NCBI GenBank assembly: GCA_900549135.1
Contig: URNI01000050.1
Location: 1 to 13,826, forward strand
Reading direction: 5' to 3'
DNA: 13,826 nt
Origin: an uncultured Collinsella sp.
GTDB lineage: Bacteria > Actinomycetota > Coriobacteriia > Coriobacteriales > Coriobacteriaceae
The notes under the pieces are model-generated. The model saw only the letters and a program-made list of their open reading frames with translations, made no database searches and had not been told where the DNA came from. Both the position numbers and the translations under genes were made by a program. Shown piece by piece: positions 6,649 through 12,531 of the stretch (position 1 is the first letter of the stretch; every line of letters begins with the position of its first letter).

Positions 6649-7986
6649 TTAGGGAAGTTCGCGCTTGACAACTTCGACGATATCGTCAACAACGCGCTGG
6701 GTCAGCTCGTGCGTCTCCGCCTCGGCCATAACGCGAACCAGCGGCTCGGTACCGCTCGGGCGCACCAAGATGCGGCCGCGACCGTTGAGCTCCTTCTCGG
6801 CGGCAGCGACGGCGTCCCAAATGGGCTGGCAATCGTCCAGGCCGGCCTTGTTGTCCGAATGCACGTTGACGAGCACCTGCGGATACTTCTTCATGATGCC
6901 GGCAAGGTCGGTGAGGGTGCGGCCGGTGCGTTTGAGCACGGCCAGAAGCTGCAGGGCCGTCACCAAGCCGTCGCCGGTGGTGTTGTGCTCCAGGAAGATG
7001 ATGTGGCCGGACTGCTCGCCGCCGATGACGGCACCGTCCTCGAGCATACGCTCAAGAACATAGCGGTCGCCCACGGCGGTCTGCACCATCTCAAAGCCCT
7101 GCTCCTTCATGGCGATGGAGAAGCCCAGGTTGCACATAACGGTCGAGACGATCTCGGAGTTGGCGAGTTTGCCGCGAGCGGCCAGGTCGGAGCCGCAGAT
7201 GGCCAGGATGTAGTCGCCATCGATCTCGTTGCCCTCGCTGTCCACGAACAGCACGCGATCGGCGTCGCCATCGTGGGCCAGACCGATGTCGGCGTGGGTG
7301 CGCAGCACGAGCTCGCGCAGGGGCTCAAGGTGAGTGGAGCCGCACTCGACGTTAATGTCGGTGCCGCAGTAATCGGTGTTGATGGCATGGACCGTGGCGC
7401 CCAGGCGCTGCAGCGCGGCGGGCGTGGTCTGGCAGGAAGCACCGTGGCCGCAGTCGACGGCAACGACCAGGCCGTCGAGCCTCAGGCCATCAAGCGTATC
7501 GATGGCATGATCGACATATGCCTTGCGGGCGTCCTTCATCTTGATGATGTGGCCCACGCCAGCACCGGTCGGCAGCGTGTCGGCAGCCATGGCTTCCTCG
7601 GACATGACCCAGGCGCTGATCTCTTCCTCGACAGCATCGGGAAGCTTCATGCCCTTGCGGCTAAAGAACTTGATGCCATTGAACTCCGGCGGATTGTGCG
7701 AAGCGGAGATGACAATGCCGCCATCGAGCTCGTTTTGAACAGTGAGCAGCGCCACGGCAGGCGTGGGGATGACACCGCAGCAGTGCGGACGGCCGCCCTC
7801 GGCCATGATGCCGGCGGTCAGAGCGCTCTCGAGCATGGTGCCCGAAAGGCGCGTGTCACGGCCGATGCAGATGTCCGGACCAAGGAACTTGGTCGCCGCA
7901 CGGCCAAGGCGAAACGCGAGGTCGCACGAGAGGTCGGCGTTGGCGACGCCACGGACGCCGTCGGTACCGAAGATGTTCTGGGGCAT
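6649..7986 (-). CDS. glmM: phosphoglucosamine mutase
   Basis: Cytosolic enzyme interconverting glucosamine-6-phosphate and glucosamine-1-phosphate, feeding UDP-GlcNAc and so peptidoglycan. The 445-residue length is typical. The N-terminus FGTDGVRG (6-13) is diagnostic, the active-site loop VISASHNPPEFNGIKFF has the phosphoserine at S96, the metal-binding loop is DGDAD (239-243), and the C-terminal phosphate-binding loop is RPSGTEPLVRVMAE. The ATG at 7986 is preceded by GGAAGGAG with 7 nt spacing. The gene lies downstream of rplM-rpsI, separated by a terminator, so it probably has its own promoter or depends on read-through. The 71-nt gap to the EIIA gene holds no clear terminator, so cotranscription with that gene is possible. 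Confidence 0.97.
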   Translation of the reverse strand: MPQNIFGTDGVRGVANADLSCDLAFRLGRAATKFLGPDICIGRDTRLSGTMLESALTAGIMAEGGRPHCCGVIPTPAVALLTVQNELDGGIVISASHNPPEFNGIKFFSRKGMKLPDAVEEEISAWVMSEEAMAADTLPTGAGVGHIIKMKDARKAYVDHAIDTLDGLRLDGLVVAVDCGHGASCQTTPAALQRLGATVHAINTDYCGTDINVECGSTHLEPLRELVLRTHADIGLAHDGDADRVLFVDSEGNEIDGDYILAICGSDLAARGKLANSEIVSTVMCNLGFSIAMKEQGFEMVQTAVGDRYVLERMLEDGAVIGGEQSGHIIFLEHNTTGDGLVTALQLLAVLKRTGRTLTDLAGIMKKYPQVLVNVHSDNKAGLDDCQPIWDAVAAAEKELNGRGRILVRPSGTEPLVRVMAEAETHELTQRVVDDIVEVVKRELP

Positions 7987-8004
7987 AGGATCGCTCCTTC
8001 CCAA

Positions 8005-8027
8005 GTGGGCAAAACGCAGTCGCCCAC
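8005..8027 (-). promoter_or_regulatory. hairpin in the glmM leader
   Basis: GTGGGC and GCCCAC form a perfect 6-bp inverted repeat around an 11-nt loop, between the rpsI terminator and the glmM ribosome binding site. It could be an operator or leader structure; no promoter hexamers could be placed with confidence. Confidence 0.35.
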
Positions 8028-8034
8028 CCTAGTC

Positions 8035-8079
8035 GAAAAAGAAAAGCGGGACCCGCCGAGCAATCGGCAGGCCCCGCTT
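8035..8079 (-). terminator. intrinsic terminator of the rplM-rpsI operon
   Basis: AAGCGGG at 8044-8050 pairs with CCCGCTT at 8073-8079 and GCCGA at 8055-8059 pairs with TCGGC at 8064-8068 around a 4-nt loop. Read on the minus strand the hairpin is followed by a T-rich run (CTTTTCTTTTT). It lies about 30 nt past the rpsI stop. Confidence 0.9.
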
Positions 8080-8109
8080 GTACATTGTATCTCGTAAGGA
8101 GATAAAACC

Positions 8110-8505
<396 letters not shown>

Positions 8506-8507
8506 CT

Positions 8508-8951
8508 TTAAGCCTCCAGCTCAATCTTCGTGGGGTTCTGGGCAGCGTGCGGATGCTCGGCACCAGCGTAGACCTTAAGCTTGGTCATCTGGGCACGGCC
8601 GAGGGTGGTCTTGGGCAGCATACCGCGAACGGCGCGCTCGATGACCTTCTCCGGGTGCTTCTCCATAGCCTGGCGGAAGCTCTCAGCCTTGAGGCCGCCG
8701 TTGTAGCCGCTGTGGCGATAATAGGTCTTCGTGTCGGCCTTGTTACCGGTAAGCTGGACCTTATCGGCGTTGATGACGACAACGAAGTCGCCGCAGTCGC
8801 TGTTGGGCGTGAACTGGGGCTTGTTCTTACCGCGCAGGATCATTGCGATCTGGGTGGCAAGACGGCCCAGGACAGCACCATCGGCGTCGACGAGAACCCA
8901 GTTGCGCTGGACCTCGCCCTGCTTGGCGTAGTGAGTCGATTTCGAAATCAC
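8508..8951 (-). CDS. rplM: 50S ribosomal protein L13
   Basis: Ribosomal protein L13 (uL13), 147 residues, an early assembly protein of the 50S subunit. Recognisable segments are WVLVDADGAVLGRLATQIA (18-36), LRGKNKPQFTPNSDCGDFVVVINADKV-type strand (39-65), YRHSGYNGGLK, and the signature VRGMLPKTTLGRAQMTKLKVYAG. The start is GTG at 8951, with GGAGGAG at 8957-8963. It is first in a two-gene operon with rpsI. A strong promoter lies at 9018-9045 and a stem-loop in the 5' leader may mediate autoregulation, as is known for L13 leaders in other bacteria. Confidence 0.97.
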   Translation of the reverse strand: MISKSTHYAKQGEVQRNWVLVDADGAVLGRLATQIAMILRGKNKPQFTPNSDCGDFVVVINADKVQLTGNKADTKTYYRHSGYNGGLKAESFRQAMEKHPEKVIERAVRGMLPKTTLGRAQMTKLKVYAGAEHPHAAQNPTKIELEA

Positions 8952-8979
8952 TTAGACTCCTCCATGTACAGTACGTGTT

Positions 8980-9011
8980 GTTACAGAGATTCACGGGGCT
9001 CTGCAAGTAAC
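8980..9011 (-). promoter_or_regulatory. stem-loop in the rplM 5' leader (candidate L13 leader)
   Basis: Close to the predicted transcription start, GTTA and TAAC form the base and CAGAG and CTCTG the upper stem of a hairpin with a 4-nt bulge and a 10-nt loop. It ends 17 nt before the ribosome binding site. Its position fits an autoregulatory ribosomal-protein leader, but whether it matches the known L13 leader family could not be tested. Confidence 0.45.
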
Positions 9012-9017
9012 CCGTCC

Positions 9018-9045
9018 ATATTACCCCGCTCGTCGCCCGAGTCAA
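9018..9045 (-). promoter_or_regulatory. sigma-70-type promoter of rplM-rpsI
   Basis: On the minus strand the -35 box TTGACT (9040-9045) and the -10 box TAATAT (9018-9023) are separated by 16 bp, both one mismatch from consensus. Transcription should start near 9011-9012, giving a leader of about 60 nt. Confidence 0.85.
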
Positions 9046-9108
9046 CAGGTATTTTGGCTCTGACCAGACTTTCTGCACATGTCGTCCATGGGTCATGACG
9101 TCGCGACG

Positions 9109-9987
9109 CTAGCGCTCGACAAATGCCTCGATATCACTCAGTAGGCGCTTTGCCTCCTGGCGGCCCTGAATATACAGGTCGAGGAGCTTTGCCGGATCGT
9201 GCTCAACGTGGCCGACCTCGACCGGCTTTTGCGGAGCAATGACCAGTGCACGGCCCTCGCGCTCATACTTCCACAGATGCATGCGCTGGATGTTATAGCG
9301 GTCGTGGCGCGTCTCGATAGCCTCGAGCAGATAGGGGTAGTCGGCATAGCGGGCTCGTGCGGCGGGCATAAACTCGTAGGGCTTTTTCTCATACGAGCGG
9401 TCCTGCGTGACAATGACGACTGCGCGATCGAAGCCCGCCTCCTCCAGCACGTGCTCGATGGGGACCGAATCGGCTACGCCACCGTCGACGTATTTGTGCC
9501 CGTCAATCTCAACCGGCGGCGTCACCAGCGGCAGCGACGTCGATGCGCGCACGGCGTCGAGGTCGAGCACGGCGCTTTTGACCGGCAGGTACGCGGCAGT
9601 TCCAAAGAGCATGTCCGTCGCGACGGCGTACATCTCGATGGGGCTCGCGTCGAACGTCTCGTTGTCAAAGGGATCCAGGCGGTCCTGGACATCGTTGAAG
9701 ATAAAGTCGTAGCCGACGATGGAGCCCGTGGACGCAAACGACGCGGCACCCATAAAGCGGTTGTCGTTGCAGAAAGCCAGGTTGATGCGGTTGGCACGGC
9801 CGATCTGGTGCGACTTGTAGTTCACGCCGTTGAGGGCGCCGGCCGATACGCCATATACCGCCGGAATCTCGACGCCGGCCTCCATGAGGACGTCGAGTAC
9901 GCCTGCGGTAAATTGCCCGCGGAAGCTGCCGCCCTCCAAAACGAGCGCGACTTTGCCGGCGTTCTTTGCCTTATCTTCTGCAGTCAT
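9109..9987 (-). CDS. patatin-like phospholipase family protein
   Basis: A 292-residue predicted serine acyl hydrolase of the patatin family. The glycine-rich oxyanion loop is LEGGSFRGQFTAGVL (17-31), the nucleophile elbow GVSAG (46-50) carries catalytic S48, and the dyad aspartate is D168 in YVDGGV, so both catalytic residues are present. No signal peptide or membrane segment is seen, so it should be cytosolic. Length and layout resemble the bacterial YjjU/YlbK-type proteins. The ATG at 9987 has AGGAGG about 6 nt upstream. It lies upstream of rplM on the same strand, but rplM has its own promoter. Its 5' side faces the repeat-rich gap beside ssrA. The natural lipid or ester substrate is unknown. 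Confidence 0.92.
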   Translation of the reverse strand: MTAEDKAKNAGKVALVLEGGSFRGQFTAGVLDVLMEAGVEIPAVYGVSAGALNGVNYKSHQIGRANRINLAFCNDNRFMGAASFASTGSIVGYDFIFNDVQDRLDPFDNETFDASPIEMYAVATDMLFGTAAYLPVKSAVLDLDAVRASTSLPLVTPPVEIDGHKYVDGGVADSVPIEHVLEEAGFDRAVVIVTQDRSYEKKPYEFMPAARARYADYPYLLEAIETRHDRYNIQRMHLWKYEREGRALVIAPQKPVEVGHVEHDPAKLLDLYIQGRQEAKRLLSDIEAFVER

Positions 9988-10020
9988 ATTGACCTCCTGC
10001 TGTTTCGTTTTGGCCTTCTT

Positions 10021-10039
10021 CTACCCAGTTTTGGGATAG
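10021..10039. repeat. inverted repeat upstream of the patatin gene
   Basis: CTACCCA and TGGGATAG form a 7-bp stem with one bulged A around a 4-nt loop, about 35 bp before the patatin start codon. It could be an operator or leader hairpin; function unknown. Confidence 0.3.
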
Positions 10040-10113
10040 AGAGCGCATTGGTTTTGGAGTTGCGGAGGACGGGTCGGTCGGCGGGAAAGCGCATCCCACC
10101 CTGCGTTGCTGCG

Positions 10114-10160
10114 GCGTTTTCTTTACGCCCGCGCCCTGCATAGAGTTCGATTCTCCGCGG
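10114..10160 (+). repeat. 47-bp direct repeat, copy 1
   Basis: Matches 10324-10370 at 45 of 47 positions; the two differences are adjacent (10140-10141). The last part, GAGTTCGATTCTCCGCG, has the form of a tRNA T-arm (3-bp stem, TTCGATT loop) and is the exact reverse complement of a segment at the tmRNA 3' end. Confidence 0.85.
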
Positions 10161-10236
10161 GTTTGGGATTCCGTTGATGCGGCGCATGGCCGGCTGAGAT
10201 TCGATAGCATCGCATCTATATAGGGTTGGAGCTTTG

Positions 10237-10285
10237 CGCGGAGAATCCGCGTATTTGCTTCGCAAATCCGCACCGGCTTCGGCCG
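10237..10285. repeat. cluster of three small perfect hairpins
   Basis: Between the two direct repeats lie CGCGGA-GAA-TCCGCG (10237-10251), ATTTGC-TTC-GCAAAT (10253-10267) and CGGC-TTCG-GCCG (10274-10285), the last with a stable UUCG-type loop. A looser CGCGTG/CACGCG pair (10304-10326) leads into the second repeat. No open reading frame here is credible. Confidence 0.5.
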
Positions 10286-10323
10286 CCTGCCGGCGTCCTC
10301 GCCCGCGTGCTAAAAACGCTCAC

Positions 10324-10370
10324 GCGTTTTCTTTACGCCCGCGCCCTGCGCAGAGTTCGATTCTCCGCGG
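10324..10370 (+). repeat. 47-bp direct repeat, copy 2
   Basis: Second copy, exactly 210 bp from the first. It adjoins the tmRNA terminator, and its 3' part forms a perfect 17-bp inverted repeat with 10436-10452 in the tmRNA gene. The rest of the gene-free stretch 9988-10380 shows no promoter or gene that I can support. Confidence 0.85.
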
Positions 10371-10384
10371 TATCTATATGTAAT

Positions 10385-10415
10385 AAAAAAACAGGTAGAG
10401 ACACTTCTCTACCTG
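10385..10415 (-). terminator. intrinsic terminator of ssrA
   Basis: CAGGTAGAGA at 10392-10401 and TCTCTACCTG at 10406-10415 form a perfect 10-bp stem with a 4-nt loop. Read on the minus strand it is followed by seven T (complement of 10385-10391). It starts 11 nt past the encoded CCA of tmRNA. Confidence 0.97.
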
Positions 10416-10426
10416 CTTGTAACTAT

Positions 10427-10790
10427 TGGTGGAGGCGCGGAGAATCGAACTCCGGTCCACGAAAGCCCCCTGATTGGCATCTCCAAGCTCAGTCGCTGGT
10501 TTAGTCTCGGACGCTTTGCGCGCAGCGACACGCTCGCGGCATCCCAACCGGTTCGGTCTTAACCTACGCCATACCGATTACGTGCGCAGGAGCATTCCCC
10601 TAAAATGACGTCGCGCCGGTGTCGGGGAAATCACCGGGTTGACGCGCTGCTATAAACTAAGCAGCGAGAGCCATAGGCTCAAAAGAAGAGTTGTTGTCAA
10701 TTCAATTTGACGGTACCCCTGTTTAACGAGGCGAGGAGACCTCGGCTTGCTTCCTCTCTCAGAGCTATCGTGTCGAAACCAGTCGCCCCC
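10427..10790 (-). ncRNA. ssrA: transfer-messenger RNA (tmRNA)
   Basis: tmRNA of 364 nt, which rescues stalled ribosomes by trans-translation. The 5' end GGGGGCGACTGGTTTCGACA is typical. Its first 7 nt pair with CGCCTCC before the encoded ACCA 3' end, and the pair at position 3 is G-U, the alanyl-tRNA synthetase identity element. The T-arm GGAGTTCGATTCTCC is present near the 3' end. The tag frame reads from a GAC resume codon (10696-10698) to a TAG stop (10657-10659). With the charged alanine it gives ADNNSSFEPMALAA, ending in the ALAA-type degradation signal. A single uninterrupted (one-piece) gene. Confidence 0.97.
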
Positions 10791-10813
10791 GAATGTTGGG
10801 AAAGTCTGGATGG

Positions 10814-10837
10814 TATCGGGTCTGCAAACACCCGATA
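10814..10837. promoter_or_regulatory. inverted repeat upstream of ssrA
   Basis: TATCGGGT and ACCCGATA form a perfect 8-bp inverted repeat with an 8-nt spacer, 24 bp upstream of the mature tmRNA 5' end. It lies where the ssrA promoter or the 5' precursor should be, so it could be an operator or a processing hairpin. Confidence 0.45.
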
Positions 10838-10860
10838 ACCGTCGACTTTTCAAGGAACAC

Positions 10861-10876
10861 GCGGGGTGAACCCCGC
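10861..10876. repeat. GC hairpin between ssrA and the 144-residue protein gene
   Basis: GCGGGG-TGAA-CCCCGC is a perfect 6-bp stem with a 4-nt loop. A second pair, CGTGG/CCACG around a loop holding ATAGCTAT, follows directly. It lies between divergent ssrA and the plus-strand gene. No T run follows. Confidence 0.4.
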
Positions 10877-10967
10877 TCGTGGATAGCTATCTTACCACGT
10901 TCTAAAGGCAGACAGCTGTTCTATGCACGAGCTGTGAAGACCCCAATGTGTGCCGCACTTCGCACTT

Positions 10968-10995
10968 TTGCCACCGAACGCGTCACGTATATTTT
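10968..10995 (+). promoter_or_regulatory. possible promoter of the 144-residue protein gene
   Basis: TTGCCA at 10968-10973 and TATTTT at 10990-10995 are spaced 16 bp apart, 34 bp upstream of the start codon. The -10 box is only a partial match, so this is tentative. Confidence 0.4.
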
Positions 10996-11029
10996 CGCCA
11001 AGCAAAATTGAACCGTCGAAAGGACCGTT

Positions 11030-11464
11030 ATGGATACCAAGCAGCAACTCGTCAATGCCCTCGCAGGCCTGGGCTCAACCATTACCGAAGCTATGGATGT
11101 CATCGAAGGCTTTGTCCCCTGCGGACATCCCGCCCTCACGGTATCGAACGCGCTCGTCGCGCTGGACGCTGACGATGATGCAGCTCTCGCCCAGCAGCTT
11201 GAGACCGTCGAGGGCTTTATCGACCACGTGAGTGAGAACCGCGGCGTGGCCGCCTACCACGGCATCGAGGTCGAGCTCGCGGGTCCCAAAGCCGATCTGC
11301 TCGCAGCAATCCGCGAGGTAGGCGCCCTTATGCAGACAGCAGGCGTCAAGAACACCCAGGTCAACGAGTGGGTCTACCGCAGTCTGGCAGCACTCGGCAG
11401 CTCCGACGAAAAGGCAGCCGAGCAGCTCGCAGAAAGTCCCGCCATTAAGGCCGAGCTTTTGTAA
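11030..11464 (+). CDS. hypothetical protein, 144 residues, helical
   Basis: I do not recognise this family. The 144-residue product is acidic, rich in Ala, Leu and Glu, and looks all-helical; it has no signal peptide, membrane segment or catalytic motif. The sequence FVPCGHP (28-34), with a Cys and a His, is the only stretch that might hint at a metal site. ATG at 11030 is preceded by AAAGGA at 5 nt spacing, and codon use is like the neighbouring core genes, so it is very likely translated. It is transcribed away from ssrA and converges on the toxin gene. Confidence 0.8.
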   Translation: MDTKQQLVNALAGLGSTITEAMDVIEGFVPCGHPALTVSNALVALDADDDAALAQQLETVEGFIDHVSENRGVAAYHGIEVELAGPKADLLAAIREVGALMQTAGVKNTQVNEWVYRSLAALGSSDEKAAEQLAESPAIKAELL

Positions 11465-11473
11465 ATAGCAGAC

Positions 11474-11510
11474 GCGGGTCCCTTGGCGCATCGTCGTCCA
11501 AGAGGCCCGC
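11474..11510. terminator. convergent hairpin without T run
   Basis: A 13-bp stem (one G-T pair, one mismatch) is formed by 11474-11486 with 11498-11510, in the gap between two convergent genes. It could end transcription from both sides, but neither strand has a T tract after the stem. Confidence 0.5.
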
Positions 11511-11522
11511 AAACAGTTCGTG

Positions 11523-12038
11523 TCAACCGATAGCCGCGCCGCCACGTTCGGCCAAAGCAAGAATCGGCATCATTTGGCGCGGGGTCTTTGCTGCAAGATC
11601 GGCATGTTCGAGCAGCTTGCGATCGTTAGTTACCAAGTAATCAACCTGGGCGCGTTTGCATGCGGCGAGTACCAAGTTGTCCTCGTGATCGCGATGGAGC
11701 GCTAAGTATTTGTCGGCCAGCCAAAGGTCCGACGCATCTGCACCCACGGCCGTGGCGTTTTCGATCATGTTCCGAACAAACGCCAGCGCGGCCTCGCCAA
11801 TTGCACGGGCAGATGCCTCGTCGAGCGCTCCCCCGCTGGCAAGAACGCTACGCTTCAGCTCGTGTTGGACAACGTACAGTACGTCCTTGGCGATATGCAC
11901 CGGGAAAAACAGCAACGCCCCCGTCTCCGCCGCCTGCCCAATAAACGCACGCGCAGCAAGCGACTCGGCATGGTCAACACAAAACGAATCAACCCACACA
12001 TTCGCATCCACCATGATTTTAAGAAGGGCTCCGCTCAC
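11523..12038 (-). CDS. PIN-domain toxin of a type II toxin-antitoxin system
   Basis: Predicted PIN-fold ribonuclease of 171 residues. Strand 1, KIMVDANVWVDS, carries the first metal-binding aspartate (D11); HEDNLVLAACKRAQVDYLVTND carries D120 and D139, the typical later acidic residues, and D52 or E60 may supply the remaining acid. The start is taken as GTG at 12038, which overlaps the antitoxin stop codon in GTGA and has AAGGGG 8 nt upstream. An ATG at 12014 lacks a ribosome binding site. The 4-nt overlap implies translational coupling. The target RNA cannot be told from sequence; PIN toxins of the VapC type usually cut tRNA or rRNA. At 171 residues it is longer than most VapC proteins (around 130), with an extra helical segment near residues 65-105. 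Confidence 0.85.
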   Translation of the reverse strand: MSGALLKIMVDANVWVDSFCVDHAESLAARAFIGQAAETGALLFFPVHIAKDVLYVVQHELKRSVLASGGALDEASARAIGEAALAFVRNMIENATAVGADASDLWLADKYLALHRDHEDNLVLAACKRAQVDYLVTNDRKLLEHADLAAKTPRQMMPILALAERGGAAIG

Positions 12039-12370
12039 AGGATCATCCCCTTTTGGCGATAGCGCTCGTCCATGGCTTCGGAATAGATTGCGTCCCAATC
12101 GCGATCATCAGATACGGGCGACGTAGCGATGCCCAAATCTGCATAAAGCCGGTCTGCCGCTGCCCACGACGCGGCGAACGGCGTATCGGGCGCGACGGTC
12201 TGCTGCCGGTCGTCGACGGCCGCAAGCACTTCCTCGCACTGCCCGCCACCCTGTGCGACCTTGGCCACCACCTTTTTGATGAGCTCGGGCAGTGACCTGC
12301 CCGAAAGCTGCAGCGCTTCCTCGGCGCGCTCTTTAACCGAGCGATCTACGCGAATATTCACCTGTGCCAT
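12035..12370 (-). CDS. RelB/DinJ-like ribbon-helix-helix antitoxin
   Basis: Predicted antitoxin of 111 residues. The N-terminus MAQVNIRVDRSVKERAEEAL is a ribbon-helix-helix DNA-binding domain of the RelB/DinJ type, followed by a second helix SLPELIKKVVAKVA. The C-terminal part, with the acidic DDRDWDAIYSEAMDERYR, would wrap the toxin. The ATG at 12370 was preferred over a GTG at 12430 because the RHH fold begins there, although the ribosome binding site is weak. It is the first gene of a two-gene operon with the PIN toxin and probably represses its own promoter through the GCTAGC sites. The usual partner of DinJ is YafQ, so the PIN pairing is less common. Confidence 0.85.
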   Translation of the reverse strand: MAQVNIRVDRSVKERAEEALQLSGRSLPELIKKVVAKVAQGGGQCEEVLAAVDDRQQTVAPDTPFAASWAAADRLYADLGIATSPVSDDRDWDAIYSEAMDERYRQKGMIL

Positions 12371-12410
12371 GCCACTAACAGCACCCACGTCGATCCCGCT
12401 CCCTTCAATT

Positions 12411-12447
12411 GCTAGCCATGCTAGCACCACTATATAAAGAAGCTAGC
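12411..12447. promoter_or_regulatory. three GCTAGC boxes, likely antitoxin operator
   Basis: The palindrome GCTAGC occurs at 12411-12416, 12420-12425 and 12442-12447. One copy is in the spacer of the antitoxin promoter and two lie at or just after the start of transcription. Short palindromic repeats over the promoter are the usual operators of RHH antitoxins. Confidence 0.65.
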
Positions 12448-12457
12448 AAATGTTCAA
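12429..12457 (-). promoter_or_regulatory. promoter of the toxin-antitoxin operon
   Basis: On the minus strand, -35 TTGAAC (12452-12457) and -10 TATAGT (12429-12434) are separated by 17 bp. Transcription should start near 12423, about 50 nt before the antitoxin ATG. Confidence 0.8.
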
Positions 12458-12461
12458 ATGC

Positions 12462-12507
12462 AAAAGGCCTGCGCCCGGACGACACCGATGCCGTCTGGGC
12501 GCAGGCC
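12462..12507 (-). terminator. intrinsic terminator of the P-type ATPase gene
   Basis: GGCCTGCGCCC at 12466-12476 and GGGCGCAGGCC at 12497-12507 form a perfect 11-bp stem, extended by five inner pairs. Read on the minus strand it is followed by TTTT. It lies 24 nt past the ATPase stop and directly upstream of the toxin-antitoxin promoter. Confidence 0.92.
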
Positions 12508-12531
12508 AGATAACGTGGGCGAACACGTCTG

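Noticed and set aside
6709..8097. 462-residue plus-strand open frame opposite glmM
   Set aside because: Antisense shadow of a highly conserved gene in GC-rich DNA; the product is a low-complexity Val/Gly/His-rich translation.
9199..10143. 314-residue plus-strand open frame opposite the patatin gene
   Set aside because: Shadow of a gene with both catalytic motifs intact; runs into the repeat region without domain features.
10142..10160. Complete tRNA gene
   Set aside because: Only a T-arm-like hairpin is present; there is no matching acceptor, D-arm or anticodon arm upstream.
10114..10370. CRISPR array
   Set aside because: Only two repeats, 210 bp apart, with no further units and no cas genes.
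10226..10504. Plus-strand frame of 92 residues ending in RRGESNSGP-like sequence
   Set aside because: It is translation through the repeat, the ssrA terminator and the antisense of tmRNA; this peptide is a known kind of annotation artefact of tRNA-like 3' ends.
10650..10853. 67-residue minus-strand frame
   Set aside because: Lies within and upstream of the tmRNA gene, which fully explains the sequence.
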